Source: Arenimonas soli
GTDB lineage: Bacteria > Pseudomonadota > Gammaproteobacteria > Xanthomonadales > Xanthomonadaceae
Reading direction: 5' to 3'
Assembly: GCF_014643775.1 (NCBI RefSeq)
Contig: NZ_BMKC01000003.1
Span: 124,350 to 188,349 of the forward strand
Length of the DNA stretch: 64,000 nucleotides
Shown: positions 8,800 to 18,739 of the stretch, piece after piece
How positions within the stretch are numbered: position 1 is the stretch's first letter
How the letters are laid out: every line of letters begins with the position of its first letter
Notes under the pieces: model-generated
Seen by the model: the letters and a program-made list of their open reading frames with translations, nothing else
Told to the model about the DNA's origin: nothing
Databases searched by the model: none
Made by a program: the position numbers and the translations under genes

Positions 8800-8912
8800 G
8801 GCGGGCAACTCCTTGCGGGACTGTCTTCAATACTACGCCGCCTTGACGCGCGCCGCCGGCTTCCGGCGTAGGCTGGTACCGGCCGCGGAGGGCGGTCGCC
8901 CTGGGGAAAACC

Positions 8913-10046
8913 ATGTCCATGCCCGCCTTGTTTTCCCGGCCCTGCCGGGCCGTGTTCGCCGGCATTTTCGCGCTGGTCCTGCTGGCGCCGGCCCAGGCCA
9001 GCCAGCCCGACCCGCGCGTGCGCGAGCTCATTGCCCAGCTTGACCTGCGCCAGGCGGACACCCCCTCGCGCGAACATCCGCGCTGGCAGTCGCCGCGGCG
9101 CGTGGTGGTGTTTTTCGCCGACTCGGCACACCTGGCCAGGCTGCGCGAACTGGCGCCCGATGCCCGCGTCGAAGCGGCCTCGGACGATGCCGCACAGCGG
9201 CGCCGCCAGCTGGCCCGCGCCGACGTGGTGATCGGCGGCTGCAGCGCCGCCAACTTCGCCGACGCGCCGGCGCTGCGCTGGTACCAGGCGATGTCGGTGG
9301 GCGTCGAGAACTGCGTCGCCGTGCCCGGCCTGGCCGGGCGCGGCGTGGTGCTGACCAACATGCAGCGCACCAGCGCGCCGCCGATCGCCGAACACGCCAT
9401 CGCCATGGCCCTGGCGCTGGCCCGCGGCCTGCCCACCTACGGCCGCGCCCAGCAGGCCGGTGAATGGCAGCGCGGGGCGTTCGGCCATGCCCGCGAACTC
9501 GGCGGCCGCACGCTGCTGGTGGTCGGCCTGGGCGGCATCGGCACCGAAGTCGCGCGCCGCGCCGACGGCCTGGGCATGCGCGTCATCGCCACCCGCAACA
9601 GCGGTCGCCTGGGGCCGGATTTCGTCGCCAAGGTCGGGCTGCCCGACGAACTGCTGGCCCTGGCCGCCGAAGCCGACGTGGTGGTGAACGCCGCGCCGCT
9701 GACCCCGGCCACCACCGACCTGTTCGACGCCGAATTCTTCAACGCCATGAAGCCCGGCGGCTATTTCATCAACATCGCCCGCGGCCGCAGCGTCGTGCAG
9801 GACGACCTGGTCGCGGCGCTGCGCAGTGGCCACCTGGGCGGGGCCGGCCTGGACGTCACCGACCCGGAGCCGCTGCCGGCCGGGCACCCGCTGTGGGCCA
9901 TGCCCAACGTGATCATCACCCCGCACGTGGCCGGCAACTCCGACCGCGACGACGAGCGCTCCTGGCTGCTGATCAACGAAAACCTGCGTCGTTACGTCGC
10001 CGGTGAAGCGCTGCTAAACGTCGTGGACATCGAACGCGGCTACTAG
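8913..10046 (+). CDS. Exported D-isomer-specific 2-hydroxyacid dehydrogenase family protein
   Basis: 377 residues. An apparent Sec signal peptide (residues 1-33, ending AQA-S) precedes a complete 2-hydroxyacid dehydrogenase fold. The Rossmann motif is VVGLGGIGTEVA; beta-2 ends in RVIATRN with no acidic residue, which favours NADP(H). Catalytic Arg (NIARGRS), Glu (DPEPLP) and His (TPHVAGN) are all present. The family is normally cytosolic because it needs NAD(P)H, so export is odd; the leader might be a membrane anchor instead. Its 3' end overlaps the convergent RND gene in a shared CTAG. Confidence 0.85.
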   Translation: MSMPALFSRPCRAVFAGIFALVLLAPAQASQPDPRVRELIAQLDLRQADTPSREHPRWQSPRRVVVFFADSAHLARLRELAPDARVEAASDDAAQRRRQLARADVVIGGCSAANFADAPALRWYQAMSVGVENCVAVPGLAGRGVVLTNMQRTSAPPIAEHAIAMALALARGLPTYGRAQQAGEWQRGAFGHARELGGRTLLVVGLGGIGTEVARRADGLGMRVIATRNSGRLGPDFVAKVGLPDELLALAAEADVVVNAAPLTPATTDLFDAEFFNAMKPGGYFINIARGRSVVQDDLVAALRSGHLGGAGLDVTDPEPLPAGHPLWAMPNVIITPHVAGNSDRDDERSWLLINENLRRYVAGEALLNVVDIERGY

Positions 10047-13000
10047 GCCGCGGCGGTGCGTTCCCGCCGGCCCAGCACCGTCACCAGCAGGGCCGGCAGG
10101 AAGCACAGCGTCACCCCGGCCGAAAACGCCAGGCCGAACAGCACGATGGCGCCCAGGCCGCGGTAGAGCTCGGTGCCGGCGCCGGGGATCAGCACCAGCG
10201 GCGCCAGCCCGAACAGCGTGGTCAGCGTGGACATCAGGATCGGCCGCAGGCGCGACTGCACCGCGCCGGCCACGGCCTCCTCGACGCTGGCCGCGCCTTC
10301 GGCGATGCGCTGCACGGTTTCGTCCACGATCAGGATCGGGTTGTTCACCACCGTGCCCAGCAGCACCAGGAAGCCCAGCAGCGTGATCATGTCGAAGGGC
10401 TGGCTGACGAACAGGTTCAGCACCGCCAGGCCGATGATGCCGCCGGCCACGCCCAGCGGCACGGTGGCCAGCACGAACAGCGGCCGGCCCCAGTGCCGGA
10501 AGATCGCCACCAGCAGCAGGTAACACAGCAGCAGGGCGATGGCGAAGTTGCCCGACACTGCTTCGCGGGTGGCCTGGAGCTGGTCGCTGGCGCCGCTGAT
10601 GTCGATGGAGACGCCCGGCGGGATTTCGCCGGCGCGGCGCATCGGTTCCAGCAGTTCCTCGCGCACGCGTTCGACGCCGGTTTCAAGCGCGATGCCGCGC
10701 GGCGGCACGATGTTCAGGGTGACGGTGCGGCGGCCGTCCAGGCGCCGGATCGAATCGGTGTCGGCGCTCTCGCGCAGGTCGGCCAGGGCCGACAGCGGCA
10801 GCACCGCGCCCGAGGGCGTGGCCACCGGCAGGTCGCGCAGGGCGTCGAGCTGCTGGGTGCCGGCGCCGCCGAACAGGTAGATGTCCACCTTGTCATCGCC
10901 CAGGATCAGCTCGTCGACGAAGGCGCCGTCGCTTAGCGCGGCCACCGCGAAGCCGAAGCCGGCGGCGTCGTAGCCGACCTCGGCCAGGCGTTCCCAGCGC
11001 GGCACCAGCTCCACCAGCGGCTGGTCCAGGCTCAGGCTGGACGGGTCCGAGCCGATGCGGGCGCCGGGGAACAGGTCTTCGGCGCGCCGGTAGCCACGTT
11101 CGGCCACGGCGTAGAGCTCGGCCAGGTCAATGCCCGAGATGTCGAGGTTGATGCTGCGCGAACCGCCGTCGTTGCTCGAGATGATCGAGCCGCGCGAGGA
11201 AAACGCGCGCATGCCCGGATAGGCGCGGAAACGCCTGTCCAGCGCGTCCATCACCGCGTCGATGTCGGCCGGGTCCACCGGCTCGGCGATGATGCGCAGG
11301 CCGCCCGGGCTGGCCGAGAGGTTGTAGTACGCCAGCGGCGGCAGGTCGGTGACGCCGGCCTCGAACGCGGCGCGGTCGGCCTTCACCTGCGGGCCGATGT
11401 CGGCCATAACCTCGCGGGCGATGCCTTCCATCTCGGCCAGGTTGTAGCCCGGCGGCGCGATCATGCGCGCGAAGGTCTTGGGCTCCTCGCCTTCGGGCAG
11501 GTACTCGGCCGGCGGCGTCAGCAGCCACAGCGCCAGCCCGGCCAGCAGCACCGTGCCCACCAGCACCTGCACCCGCCGGCGCGCGCTGGCGGCCAGCCAG
11601 CGGGTGCCGCTGGCGATGCGGTCGAACCAGGCCTGGCCCGGCACCCCGGCCTGGCCCTGGATGCCGAAGGACAGGCGCCCGGCCAGGGCCGGCACCACGG
11701 TCACGGCGATCAGCATGGACGCCAGGATCGAGGCCGAAATGGCGATGGCGATGTCCGAGTACAGCTGGCCGGCCTCTTCCTGGATGAACAGGATCGGCGC
11801 GAACACCAGTACCGTGGTCAGCGTCGAGGCCAGCACGGCCGGCCATACGCGGCGCACGCCGGCCAGCGCACTTTCCATGCGGCCCAGGCCCTTGCGCCGG
11901 GCCTGGTCGATGCTTTCGAGCACGACGATGGTGTTGTCCACGGTCATGCCGATGGCGAAGGCGACGCCGGCCAGGGAAATGACGTTGAGCGTGCGCCCGG
12001 CCAGCAGCAGGCCGACGAAGGCGGCGATGGTGCAGATCGGTATCGCGATGACGCCGGCCAGGGTCTGCCGCTTCGAGCGCAGGAAGGCGAACATCACCAG
12101 CGTCGCCAGGCCGGCGCCCAGCGCCAGGTTGGTCCAGACATTGGCGACGGAGTCCTCGACGTAGCGTGCGTCGTCGCTCGACAGCGTCAGCTCCAGGCCC
12201 AGCGGCGCCAGCAGGTCGGCGTTGACCTCGTCCACGGCCGGAAGCATGGCGCGCTTGATGGCGATGACGTTCGAACCCGGTTCGCGGCGGATCGACAGGC
12301 TCAGCGCCGGCTCGCCGTTGTTGAAGCTCAGTTCCCGGCGCTCGTAATGGTCGAGCTTCACTTCGGCGATGTCGCGCAGGCGCACCACCACGTTGTCGCC
12401 GCTGGCGACGACCAGGTCGCGCAGCTGGTCGATGTCGCGCAGCCGGCCGACGGTGCGCAGCAGGTAGCGGCGCTTGCCGCTGTCGAGGTCGCCGCCGGAG
12501 GTGTCGCGGTTGCGCGCGCGCACGGCCTCGCGCACCTGCGAAAGCGTCAGGCCACGTTCGGCCAGCCGGCCCGGGTCCACTTCGATGCGCACCTGGCGTT
12601 CGCTGCCGCCGCCCACCTGCACCAGGGCCACGCCCGGCACGCGTTCCAGCCGCGGCCGCACGAAGTCTTCGACGTAGTCGCGCATCATGTCCAGGTCCAG
12701 ATCGAGCGCGCTGTCTTCGCGGGCGCCGATGCGGAAGTACATGAAGGCATTGTTGGAGAACGAACTGGTGGACAGGCTGGGCTGGTCGACGTTTTCCGGG
12801 TAGTCCGACACCTGGCTGAGCGCGTTGGACGTGCGGATCAGCGCCTCGTTGATGTCCACACCGAACGGGAACTCCAGTTCGATGCTGGCCTGGCCGGTGC
12901 TGGCGCTCGACACCATGCGGCTGAGGTTGGGGATGGTGCGCAGGTATTTTTCCTGTTCCAGCAGGATCTCCTGCTCGACGTCCTGGGGCGTGGCGCCGGG

Positions 13001-13150
13001 CCAGCGGGTCTGCACGCCGATGGTGCGCACTTCCAGGTCGGGGATCATCTGCACCGGCACGCGCAGCGCGGCGGCGGTGCCCAGCACGCACAAAACCAGC
13101 ACGGCGACCGCGATCAGGGTGCCGTGGCGCAGCAGGCCTTCGAAACCCAT
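10043..13150 (-). CDS. RND-family efflux transporter, inner-membrane pump (HAE1-like)
   Basis: 1035 residues, full RND length: about twelve membrane helices and two large periplasmic loops. The N terminus has the first helix followed by VPVQMIPDLEVRTIGVQTRWPGA, typical of AcrB/MexB-type pumps. TM4 carries the proton-relay acidic residue in GVAFAIGMTVDNTIVVLE. Downstream of the membrane fusion protein gene by 3 bases, it should form a tripartite efflux system; the outer-membrane channel gene is not in the window. Substrate cannot be read. Confidence 0.93.
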   Translation of the reverse strand: MGFEGLLRHGTLIAVAVLVLCVLGTAAALRVPVQMIPDLEVRTIGVQTRWPGATPQDVEQEILLEQEKYLRTIPNLSRMVSSASTGQASIELEFPFGVDINEALIRTSNALSQVSDYPENVDQPSLSTSSFSNNAFMYFRIGAREDSALDLDLDMMRDYVEDFVRPRLERVPGVALVQVGGGSERQVRIEVDPGRLAERGLTLSQVREAVRARNRDTSGGDLDSGKRRYLLRTVGRLRDIDQLRDLVVASGDNVVVRLRDIAEVKLDHYERRELSFNNGEPALSLSIRREPGSNVIAIKRAMLPAVDEVNADLLAPLGLELTLSSDDARYVEDSVANVWTNLALGAGLATLVMFAFLRSKRQTLAGVIAIPICTIAAFVGLLLAGRTLNVISLAGVAFAIGMTVDNTIVVLESIDQARRKGLGRMESALAGVRRVWPAVLASTLTTVLVFAPILFIQEEAGQLYSDIAIAISASILASMLIAVTVVPALAGRLSFGIQGQAGVPGQAWFDRIASGTRWLAASARRRVQVLVGTVLLAGLALWLLTPPAEYLPEGEEPKTFARMIAPPGYNLAEMEGIAREVMADIGPQVKADRAAFEAGVTDLPPLAYYNLSASPGGLRIIAEPVDPADIDAVMDALDRRFRAYPGMRAFSSRGSIISSNDGGSRSINLDISGIDLAELYAVAERGYRRAEDLFPGARIGSDPSSLSLDQPLVELVPRWERLAEVGYDAAGFGFAVAALSDGAFVDELILGDDKVDIYLFGGAGTQQLDALRDLPVATPSGAVLPLSALADLRESADTDSIRRLDGRRTVTLNIVPPRGIALETGVERVREELLEPMRRAGEIPPGVSIDISGASDQLQATREAVSGNFAIALLLCYLLLVAIFRHWGRPLFVLATVPLGVAGGIIGLAVLNLFVSQPFDMITLLGFLVLLGTVVNNPILIVDETVQRIAEGAASVEEAVAGAVQSRLRPILMSTLTTLFGLAPLVLIPGAGTELYRGLGAIVLFGLAFSAGVTLCFLPALLVTVLGRRERTAAA

Positions 13151-13153
13151 GGC

Positions 13154-14227
13154 TCAGTCTTCCCCGGGCGCCACGGCCTGGCCGTCGCGCAGGGCTTCGT
13201 TGCCGCGGACCACCACGCGCTCGCCGGCTTCTATGCCTTGGGCAATCGCGACCAGGCTGCCGCGGTCGCGCAGCACCCGCACCGTGCGCTGGCGGGCGAC
13301 CCAGCCGTCGCCGTCGGGCAGGACGACGAACAGGCTGTAGCCGCCGTCGGGCTGGCGCAGCAGGGCGTCGCGCGGCACCGCCAGCGCCGCCTGGCTGGCG
13401 GGCAGGGACACCACCGCCCGCGCCGAGGTGCCGGGCAGCAGCCGGCCGTCGGCATCGTCCACGCGCAGGCGCAGCAGGAAGGTGCGCGCCTGCGGATCGG
13501 TCACCGGCACCCGCGCTTCGATGCGGGCGGGCAGGGCGTCGCCGGCCAGCGCGTCGGGGAAAACCTGCACCGTGGCTTCGCCGGCCAGCGCGGCGAAACG
13601 TTCCTGCGGCACCTGCAGGTCCAGGCGCACGCGGTCGGTGGCGACCAGGTCGAGCACGGTGTCGCCGCGCTGCACCCACTCGCCGGCTTCGGCGTGCTTG
13701 GCGCTCACGACACCCGCGAAGGGGGCGGGCAGGGCGTGGCGGCGCACCAGTTCCTGCTGCTCGGCAGCGGCGGCGCGGGCGGAATCGGCGGCGGCGCGCG
13801 CCTGGCTCAGGCGGGCTTCGAGCGTGCCGACCTGGCTGGCGGGGATGAACTTGTCGGCGGCCAGACGGCGGCCTTCGTCCAGCAAGCGTTGGGCTTCGGC
13901 GGCGGTGGCCGCGGCTTCGGCCGCTACGGCGCGCACCCGCGCCAGCGTGTGGCGGGCAACGGCATCATCGAGTTGCACCAGCACCTGGCCCGCTTCGACC
14001 CGGTCCCCGGCGTCCACCTTCACCTCGCGCACCAGGCCGTCGACGCGCGGCGACAGGCCGGCGGCGCGGTCGGCGGTCAGGGTGCCGGTAAGCTGGAACT
14101 GTTCGCCGAAGTCGGCGGCCCGCGGCACCACCACGCGCACGGGCATGGCGGCCAGGGCCGGCAGGGCGGCGACCGCCAGGAGGGCTGGCAGCAGCCAGGG
14201 CGCCCAGCGGCGCGGGTTGGTGCTCAT
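13154..14227 (-). CDS. RND efflux periplasmic adaptor (membrane fusion protein)
   Basis: 357 residues from ATG 14227, preceded by GGGGAG. The signal peptide ends near ALA-AM (about residue 27). The biotinyl-lipoyl-like halves are seen at SPRVDGLVREVKVDAGDRVEAGQVLVQLD and, after an Ala-rich coiled-coil hairpin (about 95-165), PAPFAGVVSAKHAEAGEWV. Beta-barrel and membrane-proximal domains follow. It links the inner-membrane pump encoded 3 bases downstream to an outer-membrane channel. No regulator gene lies beside it. Confidence 0.93.
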   Translation of the reverse strand: MSTNPRRWAPWLLPALLAVAALPALAAMPVRVVVPRAADFGEQFQLTGTLTADRAAGLSPRVDGLVREVKVDAGDRVEAGQVLVQLDDAVARHTLARVRAVAAEAAATAAEAQRLLDEGRRLAADKFIPASQVGTLEARLSQARAAADSARAAAAEQQELVRRHALPAPFAGVVSAKHAEAGEWVQRGDTVLDLVATDRVRLDLQVPQERFAALAGEATVQVFPDALAGDALPARIEARVPVTDPQARTFLLRLRVDDADGRLLPGTSARAVVSLPASQAALAVPRDALLRQPDGGYSLFVVLPDGDGWVARQRTVRVLRDRGSLVAIAQGIEAGERVVVRGNEALRDGQAVAPGED

Positions 14228-14359
14228 GCGTTGCTCCCCGGGTTCGAGCAACCAAGCCTAACAAGCCGATGGGCAGCGGCCATGTGAAATCCGCGTCCCG
14301 GCAGCCGCCGGGAGCCCATCGTCAGCCTTGCTCGCCCGCCAGGGGCCGCGGTGGCCAGG

Positions 14360-15406
14360 TCAGTGGCGCGGCCGGCCGGACACCAGGCGCAGTCGGCGTT
14401 CGCCGGGGCGCGAGGGGCCGTCTTCGAAGCTGACGCGATCCCGGCCCGCGTCCTTGGCCCGGTAAAGCGCCGAATCCGCGCGCGCAAGCCAGCGCGGCCA
14501 GTCGTCCTCGGCCTCCAGCGTGGCGGCGCCAATGGACGTGGTGACCCGCAGGCCTTCGGCCAGGGGCTGCGACTGCACGGCGTCGCGGACCTTTTCGAGG
14601 GCGGCGCGTGCGCCGCTGTGGTCGGTATCGGGCAGCAGCAGGACGAACTCTTCGCCGCCGAGCCGATAGAGCCGGTCGCGCTTGCGGATGCAGGCCTGCA
14701 CGCGTTCGGTGAAGGCCATCAGCACCCGGTCGCCGGCGTCATGGCCGTAGTCGTCGTTGACCTGCTTGAAATGGTCGAGGTCGAGCACGGCCAGGGTCGC
14801 GGATTCACCGCGGGCGTGGTGGCCCTTCAGGGCCTCGGCCAGTTCGACTTCCATGCAGCGCCGGTTGGCGACGCCGGTCAGGGCATCGCGCGTGGCCAGG
14901 CCCTCGAGCATCTTGCGCTGCACGTCGGTGAGGCTGGCGAAGATGAAGGCATACAGCATCACCAGCGCCGCGCTGACCGCGAAGGCGGCCATCGCCAGCG
15001 TTGACGCGAAGGGCGCCACCACCAGGCCGGAGACGATGATCAGCACGCCGCAAACCGTGGCCATCAGGCGCGGCGCCAGCATGTAATTGGCCAGGATCAC
15101 GGTATAGGCCCAGAACAGCCCCGCCGGACCGAGCACGCCGCCGAGCAGGGCGCAGGAAAGGGACACCACGACCGCATTGATCTTGCCGGCCAGGGCGCTG
15201 TTGCCGGTGCGCCAGGCGAAAGCGGCATTGCCGATCATCACCAGGATCAGCACCAGGTCCAGTCCGGCTGCCAGCCATTCGCCGTTGAACACGCGCGCCA
15301 CCGCGAACGGCGTTACGCCGACGACGGTAATGACGGCGAACAGCAGGATCATCGCCAGCCGGACGTCGGTACCGATGTGTGTCTTGAGGAGGTGCTTGAG
15401 CGCCAT
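14360..15406 (-). CDS. Membrane diguanylate cyclase (GGDEF)
   Basis: 348 residues. Residues 1-170 hold about six hydrophobic helices with short loops (an uncharacterised integral membrane sensor); the rest is a GGDEF domain. The active-site motif is GGEEF, and RKRD lies five residues before it, the RxxD inhibitory I-site, so product inhibition by c-di-GMP is expected. ATG 15406 is chosen as it directly precedes the membrane region; the upstream extension to 15511 has no membrane or domain character. It is transcribed alone, downstream of the YadH-like permease gene. Confidence 0.9.
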   Translation of the reverse strand: MALKHLLKTHIGTDVRLAMILLFAVITVVGVTPFAVARVFNGEWLAAGLDLVLILVMIGNAAFAWRTGNSALAGKINAVVVSLSCALLGGVLGPAGLFWAYTVILANYMLAPRLMATVCGVLIIVSGLVVAPFASTLAMAAFAVSAALVMLYAFIFASLTDVQRKMLEGLATRDALTGVANRRCMEVELAEALKGHHARGESATLAVLDLDHFKQVNDDYGHDAGDRVLMAFTERVQACIRKRDRLYRLGGEEFVLLLPDTDHSGARAALEKVRDAVQSQPLAEGLRVTTSIGAATLEAEDDWPRWLARADSALYRAKDAGRDRVSFEDGPSRPGERRLRLVSGRPRH

Positions 15407-15561
15407 GGTGCGAACTGTGCGCCGCCACAGCCGCAGGGTTTGCGATCTGGGTCGCGGAATCACCGCTTCCACGGGCCGCCGGGGCCACCGGCGTTCCGAT
15501 CTGTGAGCCAACGCACCCTCGCCGCCGGGGCGTTTTCGCCAACGGCGTCACGAATGCCGTT

Positions 15562-16319
15562 TCAGGCCTTGAGCCGCCACCCGGAGCGGAAAATCGCGCG
15601 CACGGTCGCCAGGCACACCACCAGGAAGCCGATGATGGCCGCGAAACTCACGACCACGTCCACGTCCGACTGCCCGAAGAAGCTCCAGCGGAATCCGCTG
15701 ATCAGGTAGACCACCGGGTTGAACAGCGCGATCTTCTGCCAGACCGGCGGCAGCATGTCGATCGAATAGAACGCGCCGCCCAGGAAGGTCAGCGGCGTCA
15801 TCACCATCAGCGGGATGATCTGCAGCTTCTGGAAGTCGGTGGCCCACAGGCCGATGATGAAACCGAACAGGCTGAAGCTGACCGCGGTCAGCACCAGGAA
15901 CAACACCATCGCCAGCGGATGCGCGATGTCGTAATCGACGAAGAAGCGCGCGGTCACCAGGATCAGCAGGCCCAGCATCACCGACTTGCTGGCCGCCGCG
16001 CCGACGTAACCCAGCACCGCCTCGACCCAGCCCACCGGCGCCGACAGCAGTTCGAATATCGTGCCGGCCCACTTGGGCATGTAGATGCCGAAGGCCGCGT
16101 TCGATATCGATTCGTTCAGCAGCGACAGCATGATCAGGCCCGGGATGATGAAGGCCCCGTAGCTGACGCCGCCCACTTCGCCCATGCGCGCGCCGATGGC
16201 GGCGCCGAAGACCACGAAGTACAGCGAGGTGGTGAGCACGGGCGAGAGGATCGATTCGCCGATGGTGCGGAAGGTGCGCGCCATCTCGAAGCGGTAGATG
16301 GCCCTGACCGCGTGCCAGT

Positions 16320-16323
<4 letters not shown>
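15562..16323 (-). CDS. yadH: ABC-2 type exporter permease, YadH-like
   Basis: 253 residues with about six membrane helices, typical of ABC-2 permeases of the YadH/NodJ group. Conserved features include the N-terminal amphipathic [11 protein letters not shown] region, an [14 protein letters not shown] segment and the [16 protein letters not shown] loop before the last helices. Its start overlaps the stop of the ATPase gene (ATGA), so it is the partner of that protein. The exported substrate is unknown. Confidence 0.9.
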
Positions 16324-17261
<938 letters not shown>

Positions 17262-17349
17262 GCGGGGCACGTGGGGGCAGGGGGCGCCCATGGTAACGCC
17301 CGTGCCCGGAGCGCGCGGGGGCCGGAGCGGACCGTGACTTCCGGCCGGG

Positions 17350-17378
17350 TTGACGGGGCCGGCCCGAACTGGTGTATT
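17350..17378 (+). promoter_or_regulatory. Sigma-70-like promoter of the GntR/ABC operon
   Basis: TTGACG at 17350-17355, a 17-base spacer, then TGTATT at 17373-17378. The regulator's ATG is 33 bases downstream. The spacer and nearby GC-rich dyads are where a YtrA-type autorepressor would be expected to bind. Confidence 0.55.
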
Positions 17379-17411
17379 AGCCGCACTAGGACAGTAAAGA
17401 CAGAGGCAGCC

Positions 17412-17822
17412 ATGGCCCGAACCCGCCCCCTGGTGATCCAGGTCGTCACCGGCGATCCCCGACCGATCGGCAGGCAGATCGTCGATGGCGTGCGCATGGC
17501 CATCGCCACCGGCGAACTGGCGGCCGGCGACCAGGTGCCCAGCGTGCGCGGCCTGGCGCAGCAGTTGAACGTCAACCCCAACACCGTCGCCAAGGCCTAT
17601 GCCGAACTCGCGGCCGAAGGTTGGCTCGATGCGCGCCAGGGCCTGGGCTTGTTCGTGGCACCGCCGCGGCAACGCCTTAGCGAGGTCGAGCGTGACCGCC
17701 GCTTCGACGAAGCCGTGCAGCGTTTCGTGCACGAGGTAGTCGCCCTGGAAATGCGCCCGGCCGATGCCGTGGCCCGGGTGCAGGACGCCCTGCGTGGCCT
17801 GGCGCCGCGGCGGAGGGCCTGA
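17412..17822 (+). CDS. GntR-family transcriptional regulator, YtrA subfamily
   Basis: 136 residues: an N-terminal winged helix-turn-helix ([30 protein letters not shown], written here as a span about 44-73) and only a short C-terminal helical tail. This is the hallmark of YtrA-type regulators rather than FadR/HutC types. These usually repress the ABC-transporter operon they head. The next gene starts one base after its stop, in agreement. Confidence 0.92.
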   Translation: MARTRPLVIQVVTGDPRPIGRQIVDGVRMAIATGELAAGDQVPSVRGLAQQLNVNPNTVAKAYAELAAEGWLDARQGLGLFVAPPRQRLSEVERDRRFDEAVQRFVHEVVALEMRPADAVARVQDALRGLAPRRRA

Positions 17823-17823
17823 C

Positions 17824-18729
17824 ATGGACGCCGACGTCATCCGCACGTACGCCCTGGGCAAACGCTACGGCGGCAAGCAGGCGCTGGACCGGCTGGACCT
17901 GGCGCTGCCGGCCGGCCAGGTGCACGCCGTCGTCGGCGCGAACGGCGCCGGCAAGAGCACGCTGTTCCGGATCCTGCTCGGCTTCCTGGCACCCAGCGAG
18001 GGCCGCGCGACGATCCTGGGCCGCGACTGCGACCGCCTGCGCCCGCAGGACCGCGCGCGCATCGGCTTCGTCAACGAAGAACACACGCTGCCGGCGTGGA
18101 TGCGCGTGCGCCAGCTGGTGGCGATGCAGCACCGGCACTACCCGCGCTGGCGGCAGCCGGCCTACGACGAGGTCATTGGCCACTATCACGTGCACGACGC
18201 GCAGCGCGTGGGCCAGCTTTCGCGCGGCGAACGCGCCGGCCTGAACCTGGCGATGGCCCTGGCGCAGTCGCCGGAACTGTTGATCCTCGACGAACCGACC
18301 CTGGGCCTGGACGTCGTGGCCAAGCGCGCCTTCCTCGAAGCGCTGCTGCACGGCAACGCCGCGCGGGGTTGCACGGTGGTGTACTGCTCGCACCAGATGG
18401 AGGAAGTCGAACGGGTGGCCGACAACCTGGTCATCCTCGAAGGCGGCCGCCTGCGCCACACCGGCGCGCCGGACGACTTCTGCGAGCGCGTCTGGCACTG
18501 GATCGCCGACATCCCGTTCCGTGCGCCGGACCCAGCCACGCTGCCGGGCTTGCTGCAGCACCAGCAGATCGACGGCCTGCACCACTACCTGGTGTTCGAC
18601 CAGGGCGAAGCTTTCGGCAGCGTGCTGCGGCTGGCCGGGGCGCGCCGCGTGCAGCACGCGGCGGTGGGGCTGGACCGCGCGGTCAATGCCTTCCTGTCCA
18701 CCCACCACGCCGCGCCCGCGGCAGCCTGA
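17824..18729 (+). CDS. ABC transporter ATP-binding protein of the YtrA-type operon
   Basis: 301 residues. Walker A is GANGAGKST, Walker B is [12 protein letters not shown] and a switch His follows in [11 protein letters not shown]. The signature loop reads LSRGERAG instead of LSGGQ: the first Gly is Arg and Gln is Glu. Ser and the second Gly, the key ATP contacts, remain, so it should still hydrolyse ATP. The C-terminal 80 residues are an extra domain of unknown role. It is one base from the regulator gene and ten bases from the membrane protein gene. Confidence 0.88.
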   Translation: MDADVIRTYALGKRYGGKQALDRLDLALPAGQVHAVVGANGAGKSTLFRILLGFLAPSEGRATILGRDCDRLRPQDRARIGFVNEEHTLPAWMRVRQLVAMQHRHYPRWRQPAYDEVIGHYHVHDAQRVGQLSRGERAGLNLAMALAQSPELLILDEPTLGLDVVAKRAFLEALLHGNAARGCTVVYCSHQMEEVERVADNLVILEGGRLRHTGAPDDFCERVWHWIADIPFRAPDPATLPGLLQHQQIDGLHHYLVFDQGEAFGSVLRLAGARRVQHAAVGLDRAVNAFLSTHHAAPAAA

Positions 18730-18739
18730 GGAGTCCGGC

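Noticed and set aside
11127-13679. 850-codon minus-strand open frame
   Set aside because: Out-of-frame shadow of the RND gene, Arg/Ala/Pro-rich, no domain.
12347-14287. 646-codon plus-strand open frame
   Set aside because: Antisense to the RND pump and adaptor genes; His/Gln/Gly-rich composition typical of shadows.
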